DNA of 14,813 bases from an uncultured Bacilli bacterium (GTDB taxonomy: Bacteria > Bacillota_I > Bacilli_A > RF39 > UBA660): positions 1 to 14,813 of the forward strand of contig CANQAF010000029.1 of the NCBI GenBank assembly GCA_947588975.1. Reading direction: 5' to 3'. Each line of letters opens with the position of its first letter. Positions within the stretch are counted from its first letter, which is position 1. The translations under genes and the position numbers were made by a program. Under the pieces are notes generated by a model, which was not told the origin of the DNA, did no database searches, and saw only the letters and a program-made list of their open reading frames with translations. Shown here piece after piece: positions 1 through 6,346 of this stretch.

Positions 1-161
1 GATTGTTCAACTGCTTCTACATATCCTTGTGCACTCGATAATGCTGCACTCTTTCTTGCACCTTCAATAACTCCCATAATTAATGGGGTTGTGATAACTG
101 CTATAATTCCTAATATTACAATTACTGCTAGTAACTCAATCAATGTAAATCCTTTTTTCAT
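1..161 (-). CDS. Type IV prepilin-like protein, N-terminal part (runs off window)
   Basis: Only the first 53 codons are inside the window; the gene continues past base 1. The start ATG is at 161, with an AAAGGAG ribosome binding site at 169-175. The product begins MKKGFTLIELLAVIVILG, a class III prepilin signal. It has a short basic leader, expected cleavage after Gly4, N-methylated Phe5, Glu at mature position 5, and a hydrophobic helix to about residue 29. The visible sequence equals the N-terminus of the 543-residue pilin-like protein at 383-2014 except for Gly34 in place of Asp. What follows residue 53 is unknown. The pilin paralogs here share N-termini and may differ afterwards, so the C-terminal domain cannot be assumed. 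It has its own promoter at 278-306 and follows the terminator of the 543-residue gene, so it is a separate transcription unit. Confidence 0.9.
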   Translation of the reverse strand, partial: MKKGFTLIELLAVIVILGIIAVITTPLIMGVIEGARKSAALSSAQGYVEAVEQ

Positions 162-182
162 ATTTTCACTCCTTTAGACAAT

Positions 183-209
183 AAAAAAAGAGGGTATTAC
201 CCCCCCCCC
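183..209 (-). promoter_or_regulatory. Leader G10 tract with hairpin and U7 run, pilin copy A
   Basis: On the coding strand this reads a run of ten G (209-200), then TAATACCCTC, then seven T (189-183), ending 7 bases before the ribosome binding site. GGGGGU can pair with ACCCUC (one G-U) around an AAU loop, giving a short hairpin followed directly by U7. That resembles a weak intrinsic terminator or attenuator. The homopolymer is inside the transcribed leader, downstream of the promoter at 278-306. Slippage in its length could change hairpin strength or spacing. The sequence pattern is seen directly; the switching function is inference. Confidence 0.55.
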
Positions 210-277
210 GTTTGCAAAAAGCATACTTCATATTTTCTGCTTATCACAAACTATTCTATGATTTTATTGACAGTTTC

Positions 278-306
278 ATATTACCATGTTTTTATGGAAA
301 TTTCAA
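278..306 (-). promoter_or_regulatory. Sigma-A-type promoter of pilin copy A
   Basis: On the minus strand the -35 box is TTGAAA (306-301), the spacer is 17 bases, and the -10 box is TAATAT (283-278). The position and geometry match the promoter of the tandem pilin gene (TTGAAA, 17 bases, TATAAT at 2159-2131). The flanking bases differ between copies, which supports the boxes being functionally conserved. It predicts a leader of about 110 bases before the ATG at 161. Confidence 0.6.
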
Positions 307-366
307 GAAATTATGAGCAGTGTATTTAATTCTTTACATTTTATTATCAGCAGACCTTCATATATC

Positions 367-394
367 AAAAAAAAAGAAACATTTAACATGCTTC
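367..394 (-). terminator. Intrinsic terminator of the 543-residue pilin gene
   Basis: On the minus strand GAAGCAT (394-388) pairs with ATGTTTC (382-376), including one G-U, around a five-base loop. Nine T follow (375-367). The stop codon TAA (385-383) lies in the loop, so the hairpin straddles the end of the gene. It isolates this gene from pilin copy A downstream. Confidence 0.8.
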
Positions 395-2014
395 TTCACT
401 TAATTGAATATTTGCTGTTTGTCCTCCCGTTTTTGGAGTATTATTTCCACTTGTAAATATTACATTTGATGAATAATAAATATTTCCAATCTTTCCACCA
501 CTGCCTGTATTCTGTAAGTCAATTTCCCCACTTATGTTGGAATTACATATACGTATGATTCCACCACTATTATTCAAAACCGCGCGGTGTGCAGTTATAT
601 AAGCATTTCTTATATTAACCATACCAGTAGCATTATTATTAATTCCTTGACTACCACCAATATAAGTTCCACCATTTATATTGATTGTTCCTGTACTAGA
701 ATTTTGAACAGCACCATTATTTGTACCTACACATACACATAATCCACTTGTTGTTTCTGATGCATCTGATGTACATTCATTTGCCTGATGTCCAGTAATT
801 GTTATGGTTCCTGTCCCATTATTCCATATTGCTGGGAACCATTTTTCTGATAGTGATGAAATATAAATTGGTTTATCTGTTTGTTCAATTACAAGATTAG
901 ACGCTACGGATTGGATACCTCTTTCTGTACCAATTATAGTGCCTCCTCTTATTATTCCCGTTCCATAATTATGATCAATGGAAATTCCTGAATGCACTGT
1001 TCCTTTAATGGTTCCACCATTTATAACAAGCATTGCTCCCTCTACATTATTATGTCCTATCCCATGTGGTCCTTCTATATATGTTCCATCATTAACTTCC
1101 ATGTAACCATGATTGAAGATTGCAGAACTATTGTCAGTGTCACTTATCGCTTCCCTCTTAATTTTCACATGGTCTAAAGTAAGATGATTTTCATTTTCTA
1201 AACCTGTTTTTGCTTCTATTGCTCCATCTGGTTTGGTTGAAGTAATACGCATGATACCTTTTATGATAATATTTCTAGTTGTATTACCACTATTCACAAT
1301 TTTTTTACCATTTAGATCTAATTTTACATTACTATTTTCTTTAAATGTTAATGTACTTTCTACTTCAGTATCATTCATCATAATAATTGTTGTTTTTGTA
1401 TGATCTAAATGATTTACACTATCTTCTAAACTATTATCAACTCTGCATATCGTATCTCCATATATATGCTCTAATTTTAATGTATTTTCTTCTATTGTTA
1501 CACTTGTGCCATTATTACAACTTATACTTTTGATATTTGTTGCATCTTCCAATAGAATCTCAGTATTATTTACTTTTCCTAATTCTTGTTTTGTACTTTC
1601 CCCATTCTTTATAATAGTCAGTGTTGGTTCTTCTTTACAATAGGAAGATTCTGATTCTTTTGCTTCTATTCCATCATAATCGATAGAATGATCATTGACA
1701 CAAAGATGTGCGCTTACTACTTCCATATCTTTAATCTCTACATATCCTTGAGTTGGTCCTTTTCCTTTATATTCTATATTTTTCAGAGTTTCTATTTCAT
1801 ATGTCCCATCAGATAAATTTTCTCCTTCTAAATCTAGTTCTGATTCCATGATCGATTGTTCAACTGCTTCTACATATCCTTGTGCACTCGATAATGCTGC
1901 ACTCTTTCTTGCATCTTCAATGACTCCCATAATTAATGGGGTTGTGATAACTGCTATAATTCCTAATATTACGATTACTGCTAGTAACTCAATCAATGTA
2001 AATCCTTTTTTCAT
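383..2014 (-). CDS. Type IV pilin-like protein with beta-solenoid ectodomain
   Basis: A 543-residue protein starting MKKGFTLIELLAV, a class III prepilin signal. Prepilin peptidase should cleave after Gly4. Residues 5-29 form the hydrophobic pilin helix, followed by an amphipathic stretch to about 60. The rest is unlike a short pilin. After a polar linker (60-200), residues about 205-520 are rich in Asn, Gly, Thr and Ile. They contain a DLNGKKI motif (233-239) typical of right-handed beta-helix proteins. Repeated turns are NDGTYIEG (308-315), NGGTIKG (332-338), RGGTIIG (356-362) and NGGTYIGG (447-454). I infer a parallel beta-helix carried outside the membrane on a pilin stem. Cysteines occur at 105, 126, 166, 190, 413, 426, 428, 490 and at the last residue, 543. 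Typical pilins are 100-200 residues, so this is a large fusion. The start is fixed by AAAGGAG at 2022-2028. No pilin assembly ATPase or peptidase gene is in the window. The substrate or partner is unknown. Confidence 0.85.
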   Translation of the reverse strand: MKKGFTLIELLAVIVILGIIAVITTPLIMGVIEDARKSAALSSAQGYVEAVEQSIMESELDLEGENLSDGTYEIETLKNIEYKGKGPTQGYVEIKDMEVVSAHLCVNDHSIDYDGIEAKESESSYCKEEPTLTIIKNGESTKQELGKVNNTEILLEDATNIKSISCNNGTSVTIEENTLKLEHIYGDTICRVDNSLEDSVNHLDHTKTTIIMMNDTEVESTLTFKENSNVKLDLNGKKIVNSGNTTRNIIIKGIMRITSTKPDGAIEAKTGLENENHLTLDHVKIKREAISDTDNSSAIFNHGYMEVNDGTYIEGPHGIGHNNVEGAMLVINGGTIKGTVHSGISIDHNYGTGIIRGGTIIGTERGIQSVASNLVIEQTDKPIYISSLSEKWFPAIWNNGTGTITITGHQANECTSDASETTSGLCVCVGTNNGAVQNSSTGTININGGTYIGGSQGINNNATGMVNIRNAYITAHRAVLNNSGGIIRICNSNISGEIDLQNTGSGGKIGNIYYSSNVIFTSGNNTPKTGGQTANIQLSEEAC

Positions 2015-2125
2015 ATTTTCACTCCTTTAGACAATAAAAAAAGAGGGTATTACCCCCCCCCCGTTTGCATATAGCATACTTAACATTTTATACTTATCAC
2101 AAACTATTCTATGATTTTATTGACA
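1854..2125. repeat. Direct repeat copy B: pilin leader plus 5' coding region
   Basis: Partner of 1-272. It covers the first 53 codons of the 543-residue pilin-like gene plus the leader with its G10 tract. Outside the repeat, the promoter-box region and the intergenic DNA further upstream differ between copies. This fits tandem gene duplication with later divergence, or ongoing gene conversion of the shared 5' module. Confidence 0.93.
2036..2062 (-). promoter_or_regulatory. Leader G10 tract with hairpin and U7 run, pilin copy B
   Basis: Same element as in copy A. Coding-strand G10 is at 2062-2053, then TAATACCCTC, then T7 at 2042-2036, ending 7 bases before the AAAGGAG ribosome binding site (2028-2022). 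Both copies have exactly ten G although the leader just upstream has diverged. A short leader stem is also possible between GTTTG (about 2105-2101) and CAAAC (2067-2063), with the G run following directly. The function is inferred to be attenuation or phase variation. Confidence 0.55.
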
Positions 2126-2130
2126 AGCTC

Positions 2131-2159
2131 ATTATAACAAAAAAGAATCTTGATTTCAA
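2131..2159 (-). promoter_or_regulatory. Promoter of the 543-residue pilin gene
   Basis: The -35 box is TTGAAA (2159-2154), the spacer is 17 bases, and the -10 box is TATAAT (2136-2131). A TG one base upstream of the -10 gives an extended -10 (TGTTATAAT). This is a near-consensus sigma-A promoter. The -35 box and spacer lie inside the terminator hairpin and T tract of the upstream ABC operon, so the two elements share bases. The predicted leader is about 110 bases and contains the G10 element. Confidence 0.72.
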
Positions 2160-2167
2160 GACACTTT
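2139..2167 (-). terminator. Intrinsic terminator of the ABC operon
   Basis: On the minus strand TCTTGA pairs with TCAAGA (2161-2148). The stem can be extended by AAAG/CTTT across small internal loops. It is followed by TTCTTTTTT. It lies 22-50 bases downstream of the stop codon of the last ABC gene. It overlaps the pilin promoter. Confidence 0.65.
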
Positions 2168-2189
2168 TTTGTTTTAACAATATTTATCC

Positions 2190-2897
2190 TTACCCCCAAG
2201 GAATTTCTTGTGGATTCATACGACTTTTATTCTCTTTAACCTCTACAATTTTTCCACTATTCATACGTACAATACGATCTCCAATTAATGCAATACCAGG
2301 ATTATGCGTTACAATAATCATGGTAGTTCCCAATTTTTCATTTGCCTCTACTAAAGATTTTAATACAATCTTACCGGTTTTTTCATCTAATGCTCCTGTT
2401 GGTTCATCACAAAACATCACGCTAGGATTTTTAGCAAGTGCTCGTGCAATAGAAACTCTTTGTTGTTCTCCACCTGATAATTGATGCATATATTTTTTCT
2501 TATGACGTTTTAACCCAACGGTGTCAATAATTTGATCAATATCTACTTTTGCTTTTCCTAATGAAGCACCTACTAATACATTTTCGTATACATTTAAATG
2601 TTCCAATAAGTTATAAGTTTGAAAAATAAATCCTAAATTTTTCTTACGAAATTGAGTCATACGGTAATCACGATATTTGGCAATATTTTTTCCTTTATAT
2701 AAAATCTTCCCTTTACTTACTCTATCTAAACCAGATATTACATTAAGTAATGTGGTTTTCCCACTTCCACTAGGGCCTAATATCACAATAATTTCTCCTT
2801 TGTGTACACAAAGAGATACGTCAGATAAAGCTTGGCTTCCTACTTTACCCAATTGATATGTCTTATATACATTTTGAATTTCAATTAAATTTTCCAT
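2190..2897 (-). CDS. ABC transporter ATP-binding protein, MacB/LolD class (second ATPase)
   Basis: A 235-residue nucleotide-binding subunit that would sit on the cytoplasmic side and hydrolyse ATP to drive the neighbouring FtsX-type permease. Walker A GPSGSGKTT is at 41-49 and the Q-loop Gln at 93. The signature LSGGEQQR is at 140-147. Walker B ends FCDEPTGA with catalytic Glu165, and the switch His is at 198. The ATG at 2897 lies 4 bases after the permease stop codon; AGGGAG within the end of the permease gene serves as ribosome binding site. It aligns without gaps, motif for motif, with the first ATPase of the operon (5467-6174), including a shared RMNSGKIVE segment near the C-terminus, so the two are paralogs. 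This class includes macrolide, lipoprotein, peptide and antimicrobial-peptide systems. The substrate cannot be read from the sequence. Confidence 0.93.
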   Translation of the reverse strand: MENLIEIQNVYKTYQLGKVGSQALSDVSLCVHKGEIIVILGPSGSGKTTLLNVISGLDRVSKGKILYKGKNIAKYRDYRMTQFRKKNLGFIFQTYNLLEHLNVYENVLVGASLGKAKVDIDQIIDTVGLKRHKKKYMHQLSGGEQQRVSIARALAKNPSVMFCDEPTGALDEKTGKIVLKSLVEANEKLGTTMIIVTHNPGIALIGDRIVRMNSGKIVEVKENKSRMNPQEIPWG

Positions 2898-2901
2898 ATC
2901 T

Positions 2902-5466
2902 CTACTCCCTCTTTAGTGCCACAGCTAGTGGAACTTTATTTAATACACGTTTAGATAATGCAATTGCAATATAATATGCAATGAGTAAACCAATTAATCC
3001 TAAAAGCGCTAATCCTGGTGAAAGTGCAATTGGGATCGTTACTTCAATATCTCCTACAATCGCTTTTACAATAGCTTTTAAAATCTGAATCATAGCTGGA
3101 ATGGAAAGTAAATAAGCAACGATAATAAATGGTGTATAAATATTTAATACCATGCTACTAATTTTACGATTTTGATATCCCATTACTTTTAATAATGAAA
3201 TTGTTTTCTTATTTTCTTCCACCACAATATTAGCAATGACAGATATAATAACAAGAACCATAATAGATGCGAACGCTATAATAATATAAATACTTCCATT
3301 GAATCGGTCCATTTGTTTTTCAATATTAGCTCGCATATCATCCACATTTAAAATATAAGCAATTTTAGAAGTTTCTTCCTGCGATAAATTTTTAAATGAA
3401 TCATATTTTTCTTCATTAGAATAAATAGAAGTATAAACATTATCCCCAAGGCCTAAATTGGTACTTAAGGCTTCACGGTTCACATACCCACTCCTTCCAA
3501 AATATTCGGCATTGAATCCAGCAATTTGGTATGTCATGTCAATATTTTGATAAGTAAATGTTAAATTATCTCCGATTTCTAATCCATATAATTCTTTCGC
3601 ATTTTCATTTACGATAATGGTATTTTCATGATCTAATTGATCAATAACATTATGTCCTTTATCATCTAAAATGCGCACATAATTTGCAGTGGTATCTAAT
3701 CCTGTTAATGAAAACTCAATTTCTTCATCCTCTTTTTCGATGGATTTTATATTTCCATTTTGATCTTTTACTTCTTTCAATGACATAGAAGCAGATAGTA
3801 CATAATCCGCTTGATTAGAATTACCATCATTATGATCAAATTGTCCAAGCAATACTAAATATTTATAATTAATTCCAGCAAAACTTTCATCAATTACATG
3901 TGCAAATAAATTAGATCCAATTAAGACTAACACAATAAGTAATCCCGTACAAAATGATGTAATTGTAACAATGAGCAACTTTCCTAAACTACGGAAAGCT
4001 AAAGAATATTTAAAGCGAGATTGAAAAGGTAAAATGGATAATACTTTATTCACTAGTCGACTAAAAAGATTTACTTTTAAATTGCTTCCCTCTTTTAATA
4101 AAGCGAGTGGCTTTTTACGTAACATGAATAGAGCAATAATATAACTTAATAAAGATAAACTGATCATTGGTGTAAAAATAGATTTAGATAGATAACTAAA
4201 ATCTAACTGATAATTCTGCAGTGGTACTGTATAATAACTTAATAATACATTGGCAATTGGATAATGTACTAATATACCAATTATATAACCTAGTAAACCA
4301 CCAATCAAAGAACCAATGACTGGATATACCAAATAGCTAGTAGCAATACTAAAGCGATGATATCCTAAAGATTTCAATACGCCAATTTGTAAACGTTCGT
4401 CTTCAATTCGTTTCTTTGTAATAATTACAATAATTAAAACGGATATCGTTAGTAATAAATATAAAAAACATTCAGCAAATAAACGATCAGACGCAAATTC
4501 CATTTGCAAAGCAGCAATACGTCCTAAACGAGTAATAGTATTTAAATCAAAAATGATTTGATCTTCTGTAAATATTTTCATCATTGGATCTTCTACCGTT
4601 TTTTCAGTTTTTTCTGTTGCTGTTGTTTGCATAGAAACACTAATTTCAAATTTACGTTTGGTTTCAAACTGATAATCAATTGCAAAACTGTTATCTTTGA
4701 CACCTACAATATTTTGATATGCTTCTTCTGATACAATCGCAATATTATTGTTTTTTTCATCAAAGATTGGCATACTAAATGAAATTAAAGGGTAAATATA
4801 ATCAGGAGCATACGTAAATCCTACAATTTCATATTCTTGATCACCAACAATATATGTATCACCAATTGATAATTTATTTTTCTTTGCATAGCTTGGTAAT
4901 ATGTTCACTTCATTTTCCTTTTCTGGAAAACGTCCCTCAACCAAATATAATTGATTAATTTTATTATCTTTTTCATATGGCAAAAACTTAATTAACTTTT
5001 TATCATCTGATACTGTTTTAGAACGTTCTAGTTCATATTCATATTGATATTTTTCCTTATAAGTATCTAGTACTCTTCTTTTTAAATAAATATCAGCGTC
5101 ATATTTTTCAAACAATGCTTGAATAGTATATAAAAACCCTACATTATACTCTGGTGCTTGAAGATAGATACGGTAATTTTCTAATAATGCCTTTTCTTCT
5201 ATCGTTGCTTTTGAAAATTGATGTTCAAGTAGATAATCTAAATCTGACATACTCACATCTTTCATATAATCAATCGCTACACCAACACTTAATTCTTCTA
5301 CATTTTGTTCTTCTAGATAAGAATAGTATCTGGTTTCCACACGATCAATTGCCGTATTCATTCCTACATAAACGGCCATTGAAAACATGACCATGAAAAT
5401 AATTCCAAGCATCTGAATTTTCTTTTTACGAAGGCCTTTAAAAGCATTTAGCAATAATAATTTCAT
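2902..5466 (-). CDS. FtsX-like ABC transporter permease, two-module
   Basis: An 854-residue membrane protein. It starts with a basic segment (GLRKKK, 11-16) and a first membrane helix at about 18-37. A large extracytoplasmic domain of about 290 residues follows. Helices at about 333-351, 375-402 and 430-449 complete the first FtsX module. A second module begins with a helix at about 497-520. It has a second extracytoplasmic domain to about 725, then helices at about 726-749, 777-795 and 815-838. The cytoplasmic loops GVLKSLGYHRF (362-372) and SLLKVMGYQNRKI match the coupling helices of FtsX-domain permeases. Having two FtsX modules in one chain means a single polypeptide could provide both membrane halves. 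The ATG at 5466 directly abuts the TAA of the upstream ATPase, with AGGTGGG just before it, indicating translational coupling. Mechanotransmission of the MacB/LolCDE kind is known for the class. The substrate is not determinable. Confidence 0.92.
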   Translation of the reverse strand: MKLLLLNAFKGLRKKKIQMLGIIFMVMFSMAVYVGMNTAIDRVETRYYSYLEEQNVEELSVGVAIDYMKDVSMSDLDYLLEHQFSKATIEEKALLENYRIYLQAPEYNVGFLYTIQALFEKYDADIYLKRRVLDTYKEKYQYEYELERSKTVSDDKKLIKFLPYEKDNKINQLYLVEGRFPEKENEVNILPSYAKKNKLSIGDTYIVGDQEYEIVGFTYAPDYIYPLISFSMPIFDEKNNNIAIVSEEAYQNIVGVKDNSFAIDYQFETKRKFEISVSMQTTATEKTEKTVEDPMMKIFTEDQIIFDLNTITRLGRIAALQMEFASDRLFAECFLYLLLTISVLIIVIITKKRIEDERLQIGVLKSLGYHRFSIATSYLVYPVIGSLIGGLLGYIIGILVHYPIANVLLSYYTVPLQNYQLDFSYLSKSIFTPMISLSLLSYIIALFMLRKKPLALLKEGSNLKVNLFSRLVNKVLSILPFQSRFKYSLAFRSLGKLLIVTITSFCTGLLIVLVLIGSNLFAHVIDESFAGINYKYLVLLGQFDHNDGNSNQADYVLSASMSLKEVKDQNGNIKSIEKEDEEIEFSLTGLDTTANYVRILDDKGHNVIDQLDHENTIIVNENAKELYGLEIGDNLTFTYQNIDMTYQIAGFNAEYFGRSGYVNREALSTNLGLGDNVYTSIYSNEEKYDSFKNLSQEETSKIAYILNVDDMRANIEKQMDRFNGSIYIIIAFASIMVLVIISVIANIVVEENKKTISLLKVMGYQNRKISSMVLNIYTPFIIVAYLLSIPAMIQILKAIVKAIVGDIEVTIPIALSPGLALLGLIGLLIAYYIAIALSKRVLNKVPLAVALKRE

Positions 5467-6174
5467 TTACGCCCACCTCAATTCACTCGCTTTTTTAATT
5501 TTCTTATTGTGTTTCATTTCCACTATTTTTCCACTATTCATACGAATTACCGTATGTGCCATATCCGCAATACTTGGGTTGTGAGTCACAATAATCATAG
5601 TAGTATGATATGTTTGATTCATCTGTTGTAAGATATCAAGCACTTTCTTTCCTGTTTCTTCATCCAAAGCACCTGTTGGTTCATCACAAAATAACACATT
5701 TGGATTTTTTACTAATGCTCTAGCAATCGCGACTCTTTGCATTTGTCCGCCTGATAATTGATAAGGATACTTATTCGCATGACTTGTTAATTCAACTTGT
5801 TCCATTAAAGTTTTAACAGATAGTGGTTTGAAAGCAAGTTCTTTCCCTAACTCTATATTTTCTTTGACAGTCAAACTAGGAATTAAGTTATAACTTTGAA
5901 AAATAAATCCTAAATTATCAGCACGATATTGTGTTAATTCAACGGTCTTTAATTGATCGATTCTATTATCTTTAAAGAAAATATGCCCTTTACTTGGAGT
6001 ATCAATACCTGATAATAAATTTAGCATTGTGGATTTTCCACTTCCACTAGGGCCCAATATCACAACAATTTCCCCTTCTTTAATAGTAAAACTTACGTCA
6101 TCTAGGGCATGATAATCATGATCATAATTTTTATATGTTTTATAAACATGTTCTAACCTGTATAAATCTTTCAT
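5467..6174 (-). CDS. ABC transporter ATP-binding protein, MacB/LolD class (first ATPase)
   Basis: A 235-residue ATPase and the first gene of the operon. Walker A GPSGSGKST is at 41-49, Q-loop Gln at 93, and signature LSGGQMQR at 140-147. Walker B VLFCDEPTGA is at 160-169 with catalytic Glu165, and the switch His is at 198. All motifs needed for ATP hydrolysis are intact. The start is well supported by a full AGGAGG at 6179-6184, four bases before the ATG. The gene ends exactly at the first base of the permease start codon. Its paralog at the other end of the operon is the same length with motifs at identical residue numbers. The two could form a heterodimer on one two-module permease, or one could be a redundant copy. 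Transcription is expected from the promoter at 6231-6259. Confidence 0.93.
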   Translation of the reverse strand: MKDLYRLEHVYKTYKNYDHDYHALDDVSFTIKEGEIVVILGPSGSGKSTMLNLLSGIDTPSKGHIFFKDNRIDQLKTVELTQYRADNLGFIFQSYNLIPSLTVKENIELGKELAFKPLSVKTLMEQVELTSHANKYPYQLSGGQMQRVAIARALVKNPNVLFCDEPTGALDEETGKKVLDILQQMNQTYHTTMIIVTHNPSIADMAHTVIRMNSGKIVEMKHNKKIKKASELRWA

Positions 6175-6187
6175 ATAACCTCCTATT

Positions 6188-6234
6188 TACTGTATTACAA
6201 TTTATAATAATTATTACAACCAACATATACAGTA
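6188..6234. promoter_or_regulatory. Inverted repeat at ABC operon promoter, possible operator
   Basis: TACTGTAT (6188-6195) and ATACAGTA (6227-6234) are perfect 8-base inverted arms separated by 31 bases. The second arm overlaps the -10 box of the ABC promoter; the first lies in the leader near the ribosome binding site. Between them is the 12-base palindrome TAATAATTATTA (6205-6216). This is a plausible repressor-binding layout, but the region is very AT-rich, so chance is possible. No regulator gene is adjacent. Confidence 0.35.
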
Positions 6235-6259
6235 TACCCTATTTTTATATACATTTCAA
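6231..6259 (-). promoter_or_regulatory. Promoter of the ABC operon
   Basis: The -35 box is TTGAAA (6259-6254), the spacer is 17 bases, and the -10 box is TATACT (6236-6231). It lies about 57 bases upstream of the first ATPase start and downstream of the polC terminator, so the operon should be transcribed independently of polC. Confidence 0.72.
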
Positions 6260-6313
6260 ATGATACATTTAGGGTTTTCAAATCAAAAGTAATACAAAAA
6301 TGAAATATCTGTA

Positions 6314-6346
6314 AAGCAAAAGAAAAGAAACAATCATTGTTTCTTT
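6314..6346 (-). terminator. Intrinsic terminator of polC
   Basis: On the minus strand AAAGAAACAAT pairs perfectly with ATTGTTTCTTT (6346-6324) around one unpaired base; in practice about nine pairs with a five-base loop. A TCTTTTGCTTT tail follows. The first base of the stem overlaps the last base of the polC stop codon. Confidence 0.82.

Larger units (their letters stand above)
1..272. repeat. Direct repeat copy A: pilin leader plus 5' coding region
   Basis: This segment matches 1854-2125 at a constant offset of 1853 bases. In the 161 coding bases I count three differences (near 62, 70 and 120), one of which changes Asp34 to Gly. The leader is identical from the start codon through the G10 tract. 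It then differs at several positions around 216-240, and is identical again up to 272, after which the copies diverge. The repeat therefore covers the 5' untranslated leader and N-terminal coding region but not the -10/-35 boxes. A third, degraded and more divergent copy of the coding part lies at 13996-14162. Confidence 0.93.

Noticed and set aside
162..382. c-di-GMP (GEMM) or other known riboswitch in the pilin leader
   Set aside because: The conserved GEMM core and tetraloop-receptor motifs are not present. The leader is listed only as a possible uncharacterised element.
2065..2484. Open frame of 139 codons on the plus strand over the second ATPase gene and pilin leader
   Set aside because: It is antisense to well-supported genes, gives a low-complexity product with no recognisable domain, and has no convincing ribosome binding site or promoter.
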